Assembly (NCBI GenBank): GCA_973895155.1
Contig: OZ316893.1
Span: 11,780,001-11,844,000, forward strand
Reading direction: 5' to 3'
DNA length: 64,000 nucleotides
Source of the DNA: Marsupella aquatica
Lineage: Eukaryota > Marchantiophyta
Shown: positions 35,241 through 45,289 of the stretch, piece after piece
Numbering within the stretch: position 1 is the first letter of the stretch
Layout: each line of letters opens with the position of its first letter
Translations under genes and position numbers: made by a program
Notes under the pieces: generated by a model
What the model was told of the DNA's origin: nothing
The model's database searches: none
What the model saw: the letters and a program-made list of their open reading frames with translations, nothing else

Positions 35241-35951
35241 GGCCATTACAGAGATTCCTTGTCCTACTGATGTGAGTAGAGTTCGTGCATTCTTGGGATT
35301 GGCGAGCTACTACAGGAGGTATGTTAAAAGATTTAGCGAGCTTGTTAAACCTTTGACCATACTCACTAAGTTGGATCAGAAATGGATTTGGGCTGATGAC
35401 CAGGAGCATGCCTTTCAGGAGTTGAAGCAAAGGTTGGCATCATCCCCTATTTTGAGAAGACCCATTTCAGGCAGACCATTTCAGCCACACACTGATTGGA
35501 GTGGAGTAGGACTTGGAGCAGTGCTGACTCAGAAGGATGATGAGGGGAATGAGTTTGTTGTGGCTTATGCCAATAGATCAACAATTCAGCAGAGGCTAAG
35601 TATAGCTCTTATGAGGGAGAATGTTTGGCAGCAGTGTGGGTTGTTGCACATTTTCGTTGCTACTTGTTTGGTAACCCCTTCACCTTGATCACTGATCATC
35701 AGCCTCTTAAGTGGTTAATGGAGTCTGACAAGCTTATAGGGAAGCTTGCACGATGGGCATTGTTGTTACAGGAGTATGATTTCCAGGTGGTACATAGGCC
35801 TGGGAAAGTGAACTTGGATGCAGATGGATTAAGCCGCAATCCATGTACTAGTCAGCAGGATGAGACTGGAGCCAGATGGCATGATGAGTCAGATAAGGAG
35901 ATGGTGCCAGGATGGCATGCATCTGCCTTTCTTTGTTGGGTGCCAGCATAA
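35241..35951 (+). pseudogene. RNase H domain of pol, frameshifted
   Basis: The connection (RVRAFLGLASYYRRYVKRF) and RNase H start (HTDWSGVGLGAVLTQ) lie in frame 1. Near 35590 the frame changes, and SSYEGECLAAVW, FTLITDHQPLKWL and HRPGKVNLDADGLSR continue in frame 3. Catalytic acidic residues of RNase H (D in TDWS, E in YEGE, D in TDHQ, D in DADGLSR) are all still visible. TAA at 35949 follows. Role: removal of template RNA during cDNA synthesis. Confidence 0.9.
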
Positions 35952-37303
35952 AGTGGATTTGTGGACTCTACCTCATTGGATGGAGTGGATGAGGAGTCTT
36001 CAGATGTGGATGTTGGTGAGGTAACTTCTGGACAACAAGATATTCAAAATGATGTGAGAGTGTTGGAATATCTGCGTAGTGGTTCTATTGTTGGCAGTGT
36101 TGATGCCAACGAACGTGACAGGGTTCTACAAAGAGCCAAGAGGTTTCGATGGGAGAGAAACCATCTTTTGAGAGTACTGCATGATGGCAGGGTGTTGGTG
36201 GTACCAAAACCATCACAACGAGTCCATTTGGTGCGACATGCACACGAGGAGTTGGGGCACCTTGGTGTGAAGCGCACTTATAGCTTGTTGCAGACACAGT
36301 ATTGGTGGCGTGGTATGCACACTCATGTCCAGCAGTTGATAGCTAAGTGTGTGGTAGGTGATAGAGTGAGAGCATCATTTAATGCTCCCACTCCCTAGTT
36401 GCACCCGTTGCCGATCATGGGTTTGGGATATCGTTGGAGTTTGGATTTTGCTGGTCCATTACCTCTTACCCAACGTCATAATCAGTATATTTTGGTCATG
36501 GTGGAGCACTTCTCCAAGTGGATTGAGCTAGTGGCATTGCCAGATAAAGCCAGTGGAGGAGTTGCTGCTACATTTTTGGATCGTGTACTTAGTCATTTTG
36601 GAGCACCAGCTGAGGTATTGACTGATCAGGGAACTGAGTTCCGTGGAGAGTTTGAGAATTTGTGTGAGCAAGCTCTGATTGATCATTGTACTACCTCTCA
36701 TGATCATCCTGAGGCAGATGGATTAGCTGAGAGAGTTGTGCAAACTATGAAGAGAGGATTGCGTAAGTATGGCTTGCAGGTTGGTCATTTGGGAGATTGG
36801 GATCTCCAGCTACCTTGGTTAGCTATGGGCTACCGTTTCAGTCGGCAAACATCACTTGCATCTTTCCACCTTACTTTTTGCTCTATGGTAGAGAGCCAGA
36901 TTTGCCAGCAGCTATTCGTCGTGATGTTGCACCAATTGTGAACTTGGATGATCCTGATGTTTGGGCCAAGGTGTGTTCAGAGAGAGCACAGGTATTTCAG
37001 AGAGTGATATCCATGGCTTTTGACAACCTTGCCATTGCCCAACATCATGATACTTTGAGGTATGCCACTATTCATGGAGGAGGTTACCGTGCAAGCATTC
37101 GACGATTTCATCTTGGTGATTATGTTTATTTGCAGCAGACAGCACCCACGACACTTGATGTGACCGCAAACCGGACAATCTTACGTGTGCATGAAGTGTT
37201 GCCTTCTGGTGTCTTGATGTTGGAGGGACGCGATGGTATGGTTTGGAAGGATTATGTGCGCAACTGTGCACCATGTCACCTCCCAACATTGATGGTACAA
37301 TAG
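35952..37303 (+). pseudogene. Integrase of pol, frameshifted
   Basis: The zinc-binding N-terminal domain has HAHEELGHLGVKRTY for the two His, but the expected C-x2-C reads CVVG (second Cys changed to Gly at 36357). TAG at 36396 follows. The core has DFAGPLP (first Asp), LTDQGTEF (second Asp) and DGLAERVV (Glu). A frameshift near 36850 moves PPYFLLYGREPDLP and the C-terminal domain (FHLGDYVYLQQ) into frame 2. Role by family: joining of cDNA to the chromosome. The C-terminal region leads directly toward the PHD finger. Confidence 0.9.
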
Positions 37304-37479
37304 ATCCAAGCTTGGCACATGTTCGTGCTGGCTTGAAATGTATGTTGTGTGGATCTGCTCAGGGAGCAACTACTATGTTGATTTGTGATAAGTGTTCTAG
37401 AGGATGGCACATGTCATGTTTGACACCACCATTGCAGGTGATTCCTAGTGGATCATGGTTGTGTCCTCAGTGTCGGTGA
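37304..37479 (+). pseudogene. C-terminal PHD finger of the gypsy polyprotein
   Basis: In frame 1, reached from the integrase by a frameshift near 37280. CMLCGS, ICDKCSRGWHMSCL and WLCPQC give the full C4HC3 zinc-binding pattern: C-x2-C, C-x2-C, H-x2-C, C-x2-C, with the Trp before the last Cys pair that is typical of PHD fingers. TGA at 37477 ends the frame. In other proteins PHD fingers read histone H3 tails. In this position it takes the place that a chromodomain occupies in chromoviruses, so a role in choosing integration sites is a reasonable inference. Confidence 0.88.
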
Positions 37480-37640
37480 AGCCAACTAGTTATCATTTGT
37501 GTTCTCTTGGCAGATATGGATTGCAGGTAGGTGATCGATGGGGCTCACTTGCATCCGGCCTCTTGATCTTCACACCTAAAAAGGTGTATATCAACCTTGT
37601 AGAACTCATGGCTAGCTAGAGTTAGGGGACCTTACTTCCA

Positions 37641-37652
37641 GCTAGGGGGGCG
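37641..37652 (+). promoter_or_regulatory. Polypurine tract
   Basis: AGCTAGGGGGGCGA ends two bases before the TG of the right LTR (37655). This is the usual place and composition for the plus-strand primer of an LTR retroelement. Confidence 0.7.
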
Positions 37653-37654
37653 AT

Positions 37655-38123
37655 TGTGGGTTTTGGACATATGTGGACATGAGTTCCACTTGTATTCCAT
37701 TCTCTTGTGTTTGTGATGTGGCAGTGTGACTATGTCTGGATGTATATGACAAGCGATGTATGTTATGTAGTGATGTGTATGCACACGACAACTATCACAC
37801 CATTCTAGGTACTGGTAGAGTGTATCATACTATCTAGATCCGTATATTTGGTATGTGTGCTATATGACCCGATAAGGTTCCGTTAGGTTTGTGTGAGAGG
37901 GTACTTCTCACTTGTGAGGCATTGAAAGGTCATCTTTCAATGTTGAGCCTTGGAGAGAGAGGAGCTTGAGTGTGGCTATGGTGGCTGTGAGCTCCGCTTG
38001 TGTAACGTGGATTCCTTGAGTAGTGCAAGGTGCGTTGGCTTGACATACGTGTGTGATCGGATCGGTGCGGGATCAATGGGGTATTGTTGACCGGGATCGT
38101 TGTGCCGATTGTTGAGGAGATTA
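37655..38123 (+). repeat. 3' LTR, full length
   Basis: It starts TGTGGGTTTTGG after the polypurine tract and ends GAGGAGATTA; the terminal CA present in the left LTR is missing. About 469 bases. The first ~135 bases recur at 38125-38260 and the remaining ~330 at 28790-29120. Confidence 0.88.
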
Positions 38124-38124
38124 T

Positions 38125-38260
38125 TGTGGGTTTTGGACATGTGTGGACATGAGTTCCACTTGTATTCCATTCTCTTGTGTTTGTGATGTGGCAGTGTGAC
38201 TATGTTTTGATATATGTGACAAGCGATGTATGTTGTGTAGCAATGTGTATGCGCATGATA
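38125..38260 (+). repeat. Second, partial LTR directly behind the 3' LTR
   Basis: TGTGGGTTTTGGACATGTGTGG through GCGCATGATA repeats 37655-37790 with several substitutions. It is joined to the preceding LTR by a single T after loss of CA, and it runs directly into the LINE at CCTATG. It supplies the LTR part missing from the left end of the element. Confidence 0.88.
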
Positions 38261-39103
38261 CCTATGGGGGTACAATTCGGAGGGAGGAAAACATGTTCCA
38301 CTGGTTCCTTGGGCTAGGTTGGCTAGACCCAGAGTTGAAGGTGGATTGGGGCTAAAAGTCATTCAGACGCGCTTTTGTCTCAATGGTTTACTGGGGCTTT
38401 AGACTCCCCCAATACTGAATGGGCAAGGTTGTTTGCTGAAAATCTGAGGCTGGTTAGCTGGGTGAACTTTAAGGTGATCCAAAGGAATCAATATTTTTTC
38501 CAAGACAAAATGTTATTATGTTGTCCTTGTTCATTCAATGGATTAGCTTACCTTGGTGGGCTGTGGAAAGCTTGGATCCAACTCTGGGCACACTTGATCT
38601 TTTTGACTACCACTGTTATGCCCGGTAGATGGATAGTAAATGATGCTCTCCGTTGCTTAAAGGGACTACAGGCCTGGCCTAACGAGGACTATGCAGTGGT
38701 TACAAGACTATGTGGTAGGATGGATATCCGTTGCATTCAGGACTTATGGTCTGGGGACTCTCATGAATAGCGCAACATGGAAGCCAAATTGGAGCAGACA
38801 GAGGGTTCACCCGGAGAGAGAAGAGCTGCTGCAGAGATTTTTTGAGGAAGATCAGGGAAACTAAAAGTTGCAACAAGAATGTTGCCCCCGGATTGCGATG
38901 TTGGTGTTGGGCCGACTGTCCTGATGGCCTAAAAGCATTTAGGATCAACAATCGGCGGGCTTATATCCTTCTACACCCCTCTATAGGAGATCATGGTAAA
39001 CTGAATTATACATGGAGCAGTCACAAAACTGACGTGGAATGGAACTCTCTATGGACAGGACTGTGATGTTCAGACTTATCATCTCGGGCTAAGACATTTA
39101 TCT

Positions 39104-39616
39104 GGGGGTAGCGAGGATCATCAATTATCAACCACCCCCTAGATAAACATTTTTTATCAGCCACCCCCCAGATAAGCGAATTTTTTTGAATCTCAGTTGA
39201 GCAGCTAAGATGACGACTTTGCACTTCCACGCATCTCACCTAGGCAGCTGAGATTGACTCAATCTCAGCTGACCTCGCCGAGATTGGCGTGCGGACAAAA
39301 AAAATGAGAAAAAAATTATTTTCTTGAAAAATTCAAAACAAAAAAGAATTTGAGAAAAAAATCGACAAAATTTGGTGTCCGTACCGTATGGACATCTGGC
39401 CATCTCGGCTGGCCCCGCCGAGAAGTGACGTCCGTACGGTACGGATACCCATAGTGAAAAAAATTTCAAAAATTTTTTTTTTTTATTCATCAAATTTTGA
39501 GAAAAAAAAATTAAAAAAAAAATTCGCATTTTTTTCGGCTCTGCATCTTGGCGGTCTCTCTGAGATGATGTGACAACTGATGAAAACGACTCATAACTGA
39601 TGATGTAATTTTACTC
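39104..39616 (+). mobile_element. MITE-like element, copy 1 (513 bp, in LINE-2)
   Basis: It begins GGGGGTAGCGAGGATCATC and ends TGATGTAATTTTACTC. TTTATCT (39097-39103 and 39617-39623) flanks it as a 7-base target duplication. Removing it restores the LINE context. Ends are weakly inverted (ATCATCAATTATCA against CATCAGTTAT reversed). Inside are A/T homopolymer tracts, several copies of TCTCAGCTGAGAT-like palindromes, and a strong hairpin at about 39379-39443. There is no ORF of its own. Confidence 0.8.
39379..39443. repeat. Strong hairpin inside MITE-like copy 1
   Basis: CCGTACCGTATGGAC pairs with GTCCGTACGGTACGG (15 positions, one wobble). Inside it CTCGGC pairs with GCCGAG. A structured transcript or cruciform is possible. 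Confidence 0.65.
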
Positions 39617-40356
39617 TTTATCTAGAGGGTCCTGATATCAGGGCTGTTCACAAGTGTGAGAGCAGTTCGCATCGGCAAGGGAGAGGGTCACTGCAAGTTG
39701 TGCACCGGGGTTATTGAAACCATCCCCCATCTTTTTGCTTAATGTGCATGTCAAGAGATACTGGGCTATGGGCTCCGGTTGCTTTCAAGGCACCTTTGTG
39801 GACTATTCTGAAAAGTTATTGGAGATGGAGGACTTGATTGTGAGAAAAGACACTTACAAGGTGGCAAAATTATTCATTTTAATACCCAGATGTTTCAACC
39901 AAATGGTTACAGGAGATTTGATCTGAGATTTATCCTCTCAAAAGCTGTAGACTATGTGACAGCGATTGATCTGTGTTTGTCTCCGGGGAGATAACACTAG
40001 ATTGCTTCGAGTAAAAGAGTTCATTAATATATCAGGAAAGAGTTGCCTGGGTGCATAGACATAATGTGTGGATTACCTCTGGTTGATACCAGATTTGATG
40101 TATAGGTCTTCTGTTAGATGGGTATTTTGGATGAAGCACCCGCTTTATGATTTGGGATACCTGTTAAAGGTCACTTGGGGAGTTTAGATAGTGATTAGCG
40201 ATCCGTCTGGGTGTTGCTTGGTGCTGGTTTTTTTTTTAATAGGCTGTTGTTATGGTTTTGTGTTGGGCTTGATTATTTCCCCCGACCATGGGGTTTTCGT
40301 GGCCCATATGTTATTAAAGGAAAAAAAAATTCAAGGAAAATATAAATGTCATATAG

Positions 40357-40777
40357 TGGTTATCATAACCATGAATTAAAAATACAAATATATAGTTTTT
40401 CCGGAAAATTTAAGCTGCTATAACAAACTCAAAAATGCAATCTCAAACTTACCCTCCAATAGTCTAGCTCCTTGTTCAAAGCGTTTAGTCGCTTTACACC
40501 ATACTTTTTGCTTGGATCATTTGGACCATCTTCTCTACCTCCTTCTTGATCATACACCACCTTCAAAGCTGCCCAAGTTGAAATCTCCTCTTTGGTAACT
40601 CTTGGTGGGGGACCACACAACTTTTTGTTCTTATCAAAGTGTGTTATTTGAGATGCTCTATGTCTATAAGGGTGATCTAGTAGAAGAAACCTATGATGTC
40701 CTTGGAACTTAAATGCTTGCAAAGTTTTTGAATATACACTAGTCACATTGAGATCACAGGTAGAACAACCCAAATAT
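40357..40777 (-). pseudogene. CACTA TNP2 transposase, middle segment
   Basis: Minus-strand reading: CSTCDLNV, then FQGHHRFLLLDHPYR and THFDKNKKLCGPP, the conserved TNP2 region (family: GHRRFLPxxHPFR, then FDGxxE.xxPP). It joins the segment at 41285 in frame once the MITE-like element is removed (KGYLGCSTC). 40357-40388 is the right target duplication of LINE-2. Confidence 0.85.
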
Positions 40778-41284
40778 GAATAAAGTTACATCATCAGTTA
40801 TCAGTCATTCTCATCATTTTACCTGATATCAGTCCCACATCATCTCAGAGAGACCGCCGAGTTGCGGCGAGAAAAAAAATGGAAATTTAAAGAAAAAATT
40901 CCAAAATTTAAGAGGATTTTTTTTCTGGGAATTTTTTTTACTATGCGCTGTTTGTACCATACGAACGTCTATCTAGACGAGACTAGCTGAGATTGGCTGC
41001 CCCATCTCAGAGAGGTACAAGCTGAGATGGACTATGTTCGTACAGTACGGATGCGTACTTTCGGGATTAATTTTTTTCAAATTATTTTTTTCAGAAAATT
41101 TGGGATTTTTTTTTGAATTTTTTTTTTCCGTATACCTATCTTGGCAAGGTAAGCCAAGATTGGGCCAATTTCAGCTGCCCAACTGAAATACACAAAGGTG
41201 CAGAGGCTTATCTTGGCTACTCAACTAAGATTCAAAGAAATTAAAGGCGAAAAACTGATAATTGATGATCCTCGCTACCCCCCC
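40778..41284 (-). mobile_element. MITE-like element, copy 2 (507 bp, in TNP2)
   Basis: Reverse-complement relative of 39104-39616: starts (minus strand) GGGGGTAGCGAGGATCATC, ends TGATGTAACTTTATTC. It is flanked by CAAATAT (40771-40777) and CAAGTAT (41284-41290), a 7-base duplication with one mismatch. Internal sequence has diverged from copy 1 but keeps the TCTGAGATG and CGTAC...GTACG palindromes. Confidence 0.8.
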
Positions 41285-41998
41285 AAGTATCCTTTTGTAG
41301 CCTGGCCTGAGATCATGTCATGTGCAGGATAATCTGCTATTGTTAACATCAAGATGACCTTAAGTAAAAATGGGCTAGATCTACCAACTCTTTGTAATAC
41401 ACCATAGGTAATCACCCCTTCCTCCCATAGCTTCTTTAGCTCCTCTATTAGTGGAGCCAAATACACATGATCTATATTCTTAGAAAGAGCTGAGTCTGGC
41501 CTAGGAATTAACAAAGTTAAACAACACAAAGAACCTCTTTTTTGACATGCAAGGAGGGAGGTTATAATTCAAGAGGATTACAGGCCAACAAGGCAATATA
41601 TTTTTCTTATCTCCAAATGGATTCACCCCATCCAAAGAAAATCCAAACCTAACATTTTTTGTCTCAGCTACAAACTCTGGATACTTCTCATCTATAAGTT
41701 CCCATTGTTTGGAATCTCCAGCATGCCTTTGCAATCCATCAGGGCTTGTCAGTTGTCCAAGTCATCATTTCTAAGATGACATTGCATCTATACATCCATT
41801 ATAACCTTGGAATCAAAGGGAAGTGACAAGTACCTTTACAGGTTGTTTGGATCTCCCAACATTTTTATATCTATGCTTGCCGCAGGAAGGGCATGTCAAA
41901 CAATCAACATACTCTCCTCTGAAAAGAACATGACCATCAAGGCAATCATGGATTGAATTGTAACTCAAACCTAAACTAGATATCAACCTCCTAGCCTG
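41285..41998 (-). pseudogene. CACTA (En/Spm) TNP2 transposase, N-terminal segment
   Basis: Minus strand from ~41998: LISSLGLSYNSIHDCLDGHV, CPSCGKHRYK (family: CPVCGxSRW), MQRHAGDSKQW, FGFSLDGVNPFG, LPCWPVILLNYNLPPCM, LLIPRPDSALSKNIDHVYLA, PLIEELKKLWEEGV and DYPAHDMISGQATKGY. These are the core motifs of plant TNP2 transposases in the correct order. There are frameshifts near 41520 and before 41735. It would normally cut and move CACTA elements; here it is dead. Confidence 0.88.
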
Positions 41999-43300
41999 TT
42001 AAACACCTATTTGGCCATGCGATTAACGGATGATTAACGTTCTTCGACCCGTTCATTTCTCTATTAAACGATTAACCGTCCGACTAAAGGATAACTTGTC
42101 AACTCATTCTCACTTTCCTGATCTATGATTTTGGCTAGAAGTTCTTCAGTATCTACCTCTTTTTTCTATTTTCAGGTACAATAGACTCGGTCAAAATTAA
42201 TCTTTCTCGGTACACAATCTCTATGAACCCACACCACTACATTGGAGTATTAAGAAGACGCTTCTTGATACTCTGGAATAGCCTTGAGACATCCCTGAGT
42301 ATATACAAAAAGACATTAGGGATATCAACAAGAGTCCTATAGTGAATTGGAAAATGAAAAGACGATCACTATTGAGGGAATCTCATAGGAAGTTTTTGAG
42401 GCATCCTTTGATTGATAATGAGGCTTCACCTGCCTCAAGATTTGTAGATGAGGAGGCTGAGTCAACATCAAAATCTGAGAGTAATGAAGTATCTACTAGC
42501 AAGAAAAGCATAGAGAATTCAAGTTCCAATAGTTCAGTTGATGTTCATTCAGGATTAGATGATTTTTGATTATGTCCATATCTCATAATATTTGATTATC
42601 CTTGTGGATAAAAATCACTTCTGAAAAGAATTAAACTTTTTACATATTTGTTCACGGAAAAAAAATTATGTATTATCTCAAGTCATCTCAATAAAGTGTT
42701 ATTGATATTTTTTTGCTTAAATTGATTTGGTTTTAGATATGATATAATAATATTTGTTAGTAACTCTTAAGATAGATTAAAATAATTAATTTTTGTTTTT
42801 CACTCCCAAATTATGATGTGAAATGTGAGGTTTGGCTTTGCTAGCAATGACTCTTTCTCACTATCAATGTTTGTTTTTTCTATCTCTTTTGTCGTGCTAG
42901 TGTACATGATCGATGTACCAGTTGTGTCGTAATTGCAAAACCTGTCTAAGGAATACACTTAACTATCCTATGAATTATCTATTTGCATGCACAAACAAAA
43001 AAAGAAAAACATCATATCTATTGACTTAACCTACTAGTCAACTAACCTAAATGACTACTTGGCTCTATATAATACCGTCGTCTTCTAGGTGGCGGTGAGA
43101 CGGGTTGGATCTCCACTCGCAACCCTAGTGCTGATCGCTCCGGCCGAATTGGCCCCGCAATGCTAGTCCATTGTGACTGTTCGTCGGGCTATTCTTGCAG
43201 GAGTGCACGGGAACAGCCCGCACTTCATGACTATGAAGCAACCATTTGCAGTATGTTAACACAAATATAAAGCAGCGCAGCTATTGTAACGTCTTGTATG
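41999..43300. other. Intergenic, one unrecognised small ORF
   Basis: The only ORF of note (42342-42569, plus strand, 75 codons) is Lys/Arg-rich, then Ser/Glu-rich and of low complexity, with no recognisable domain. It could be an exon of a mobile element or chance. Near 42020-42080 GATTAACG-like motifs recur. 43060-43160 contains a TATATAAT and a GC-richer block resembling an LTR. Confidence 0.25.
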
Positions 43301-43329
43301 CAAACCCAGGTTTAAGTCCATTTGTGTTT

Positions 43330-44265
43330 CGTAGACAAAGTGAAGGTCCAATGATGTGTGATGTGTTTTTTTCCGACACTTATTAAATCTCATACAGATC
43401 CACATTTTCATGACGGATCCATTGTGATTCTAAAATGACTCCGGAATCAAAATCTTGTCTTGTAGTCGTGCGATCCTCTATTGTACTGAGAGGACTGCGT
43501 GACATTGTATCGGCATTGTGGTGGATCACTCCTGATCAATGAATGATATCAAAAGTGTACTCCTGCAAGATCAATACCCGCCTAGCTAGTTTACCGATCA
43601 ATTTGTTGTTGGTCATCAACCATTTAAGTGATTGATGATCTGTGAACAACATAATTTTTTTACCATACATATATGATTGGTAGAAAATATACCACAGCCC
43701 ATATCACAGCAAGTAGCTCTCCTTCATAAGATGAGTTGTTACTATGTGAAGCATAGGCATTGAAATTCTTAACATGTGTACGATAATAGTTGCATAGATC
43801 TAAAAAGATGCATAGTTTATTGACATATGTAGGTGTTTTTATATTGTTGATGGTCAGAACCTTGACCTCATCTGGCATGAGTCCATCAAAAATCACTCGG
43901 TGTTCCAGATAGATCACACTGTTCACCCCGAATTCACATTTCTTGGGGTAACATTTGAAATTAGTTTTTGTGAGTCTTTTGAACAGGTCTTTCAAATCAT
44001 CCATGTGTTTGTCAAATGAAGGGTTGTGTACTATGACATTATCAATATAACATTCGATGTGTGCTGCAATTTTCTTCACTATATCCATAACTTTTTGAAA
44101 AAAGATGGCTGCATTCTCATAACTTGTCACTGCCATGAAATGCAGTCTTCTTTCTGTCCTTGTGACAGAGCCAATGGCCCCAAAGAATGCTTTTAAAGGG
44201 TAGTGGTAACACACACATGTAAATAAATAGATTTGTGTCAAGTTTTTTTTGCTTTTGTTCTATTA
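43330..44265 (-). pseudogene. Ty3/gypsy RT-RNase H fragment (minus strand)
   Basis: Minus strand: ECYIDNVIVHNPSFDKHMDDL (catalytic box YIDN, second Asp lost), CYPKKCEFGVNSVIYLEH, FLDLCNYYRTHVKNF, then a deletion joins directly to NNSSYEGELLAVIWAVVYF and further LFTDHQSLKWLM and LARRVLILQEY. Part of RNase H is missing and stops accumulate below 43550. It is a different lineage from the methyltransferase element. Confidence 0.85.
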
Positions 44266-44696
44266 CAACCTTGCCGAAGATAATTTATGCGCAATATAGA
44301 TGAGGTGAGTGTTGATATTTTTTCATGTCCTCTTGATTTTAATTATCGGCCAAGCCTTGGATAAAGAAGGGGTTGGTCACTGGCCGATGCAGGACAAGGC
44401 ATGTGTCCTAATGCCTTTCCATGTAGGAGTCGGATGATTTCCTATCTTTTTAATTTTTTTAAGTGACCCTAGTATTAGCATAATGGGAGCCGGGTCAAAA
44501 GGCGTGAGTGGCCAAACGCCACTTTTGGGACCGGTCAGCAAGAGTTAGGGAAGGAAAAATAAAAGAGACCCAACCAAGGAACGGCCCAACCAGCAACGAG
44601 CGGCTCGAGCCAATAACAAGGCGGCCTAGATAAAAAGCCAGCCAAGGAGGAGTAGAGTCGACCTGGGAGTGCCAAGGCTCGAAGAGTGAACCGATG

Positions 44697-45065
44697 TCCG
44701 CGTGATCGTATTTTATGGTAAAAGCATGTTGGCTCTTATGAGTCGACCTTGTATGTCCATAAATTCTATAGTAAAACCAAAATGATAACTCTTGTAAGAA
44801 GGGTAGTGGGTATTAAGAAAAGTTCAGGTGAAACTAATATATTATTAAATTTTACTTTATCATATTTGTTGATCAACACCTCTCAAAAACTAATTTTTTT
44901 ACGACATATCATCATAATATTTCAAGAGAAAATAAAATAGGAATGTCATCTGACTCCTATTTAGATCCATGACTTCAATAGAGGACAAAGATAATGCATT
45001 CTCACTCCTCTCAGTAAGACACTACTGGGTATACTATTGCCTTATTAGAACTCATAACAACAATT
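44697..45065 (-). mobile_element. Unrecognised element, copy Z (coding module only)
   Basis: Aligns with 16060-16430 throughout (CATGTTGGCTC, AAAACCAAAATGATAA, GGTAGTGGGTATTAAGAAA, AGATCCATGACTT, GGACAAAGATAATGCA). The minus strand corresponds to the MDLNRS...CRKK module. Similarity stops near 45065, before the promoter and tandem array. Degenerate, no intact ORF. Confidence 0.7.
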
Positions 45066-45289
45066 GTAATTATTCCAAACAAATTCAATTGTAATATTCC
45101 AAACAGATTACATAAATTAATAACTTATCCCATTCCAATGAATGATGATTCTATAAAGTTTGTATACTTATTCTGTAATTTGATTGTGAAAATAGTCATT
45201 CTTGCGAAGAGATCACAGAGGCCAAAGGTGAAAGTAAAAGGGCTTTGAAAGAATCAAATGCTGTTACTTTGTCCTGCTCGATTAGCGAA

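Larger units (their letters stand above)
28790..38260 (+). mobile_element. Ty3/gypsy retrotransposon encoding a DNA methyltransferase and a PHD finger
   Basis: The element is 9471 bases long, inserted in LINE-2, with CCTATG duplicated at 28784-28789 and 38261-38266. Order: partial LTR, 1.26-kb leader, gag (two CCHC knuckles), aspartic protease, C5-DNA methyltransferase, RT, RNase H, integrase, PHD finger, polypurine tract, full LTR, partial LTR. Gag through RNase H share one reading frame (30382 to about 35590), so a single gag-pol polyprotein is implied. Thirteen in-frame stops and three frameshifts (near 35590, 36850 and 37280) disable this copy. RT-before-integrase order and the YIDD box assign it to Ty3/gypsy. 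Methyltransferase-bearing gypsy elements are known from the charophyte alga Klebsormidium; this would be a land-plant relative or an independent case. Confidence 0.9.
26598..40356 (+). mobile_element. LINE-2, 5'-truncated, split by a gypsy element and a MITE-like element
   Basis: LINE-derived pieces are 26598-28789, 38267-39103 and 39624-40356. They give, in order: the endonuclease C-terminal half (GGDFNM, SRLDRFY, LSDHDPV), RT (YKLIAKILA, FLKLDFEKAFDRVNHDYMW, GVRQGCPLSPLLF, FVDDLGMF), connection motifs (FLWG completed across the gypsy insertion, then EGGLGLK), WFTGALDS and a zf-RVT-type C-x2-C followed by IPHLF. An A-rich tail lies at 40317-40350. A ~31-base target duplication flanks it (TGGTTATCATAACCA... 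at 26566-26597 and 40357-40388, three small differences). Stops at 28701 and elsewhere, and frameshifts, inactivate it. The motif C Ala is replaced by Val. Confidence 0.88.

Noticed and set aside
30382-36398. Stop codons bypassed by U-to-C RNA editing, as in fern or lycophyte organelles
   Set aside because: That editing acts on organelle transcripts; this is a nuclear retroelement that also carries frameshifts, so mutation is the simpler explanation.
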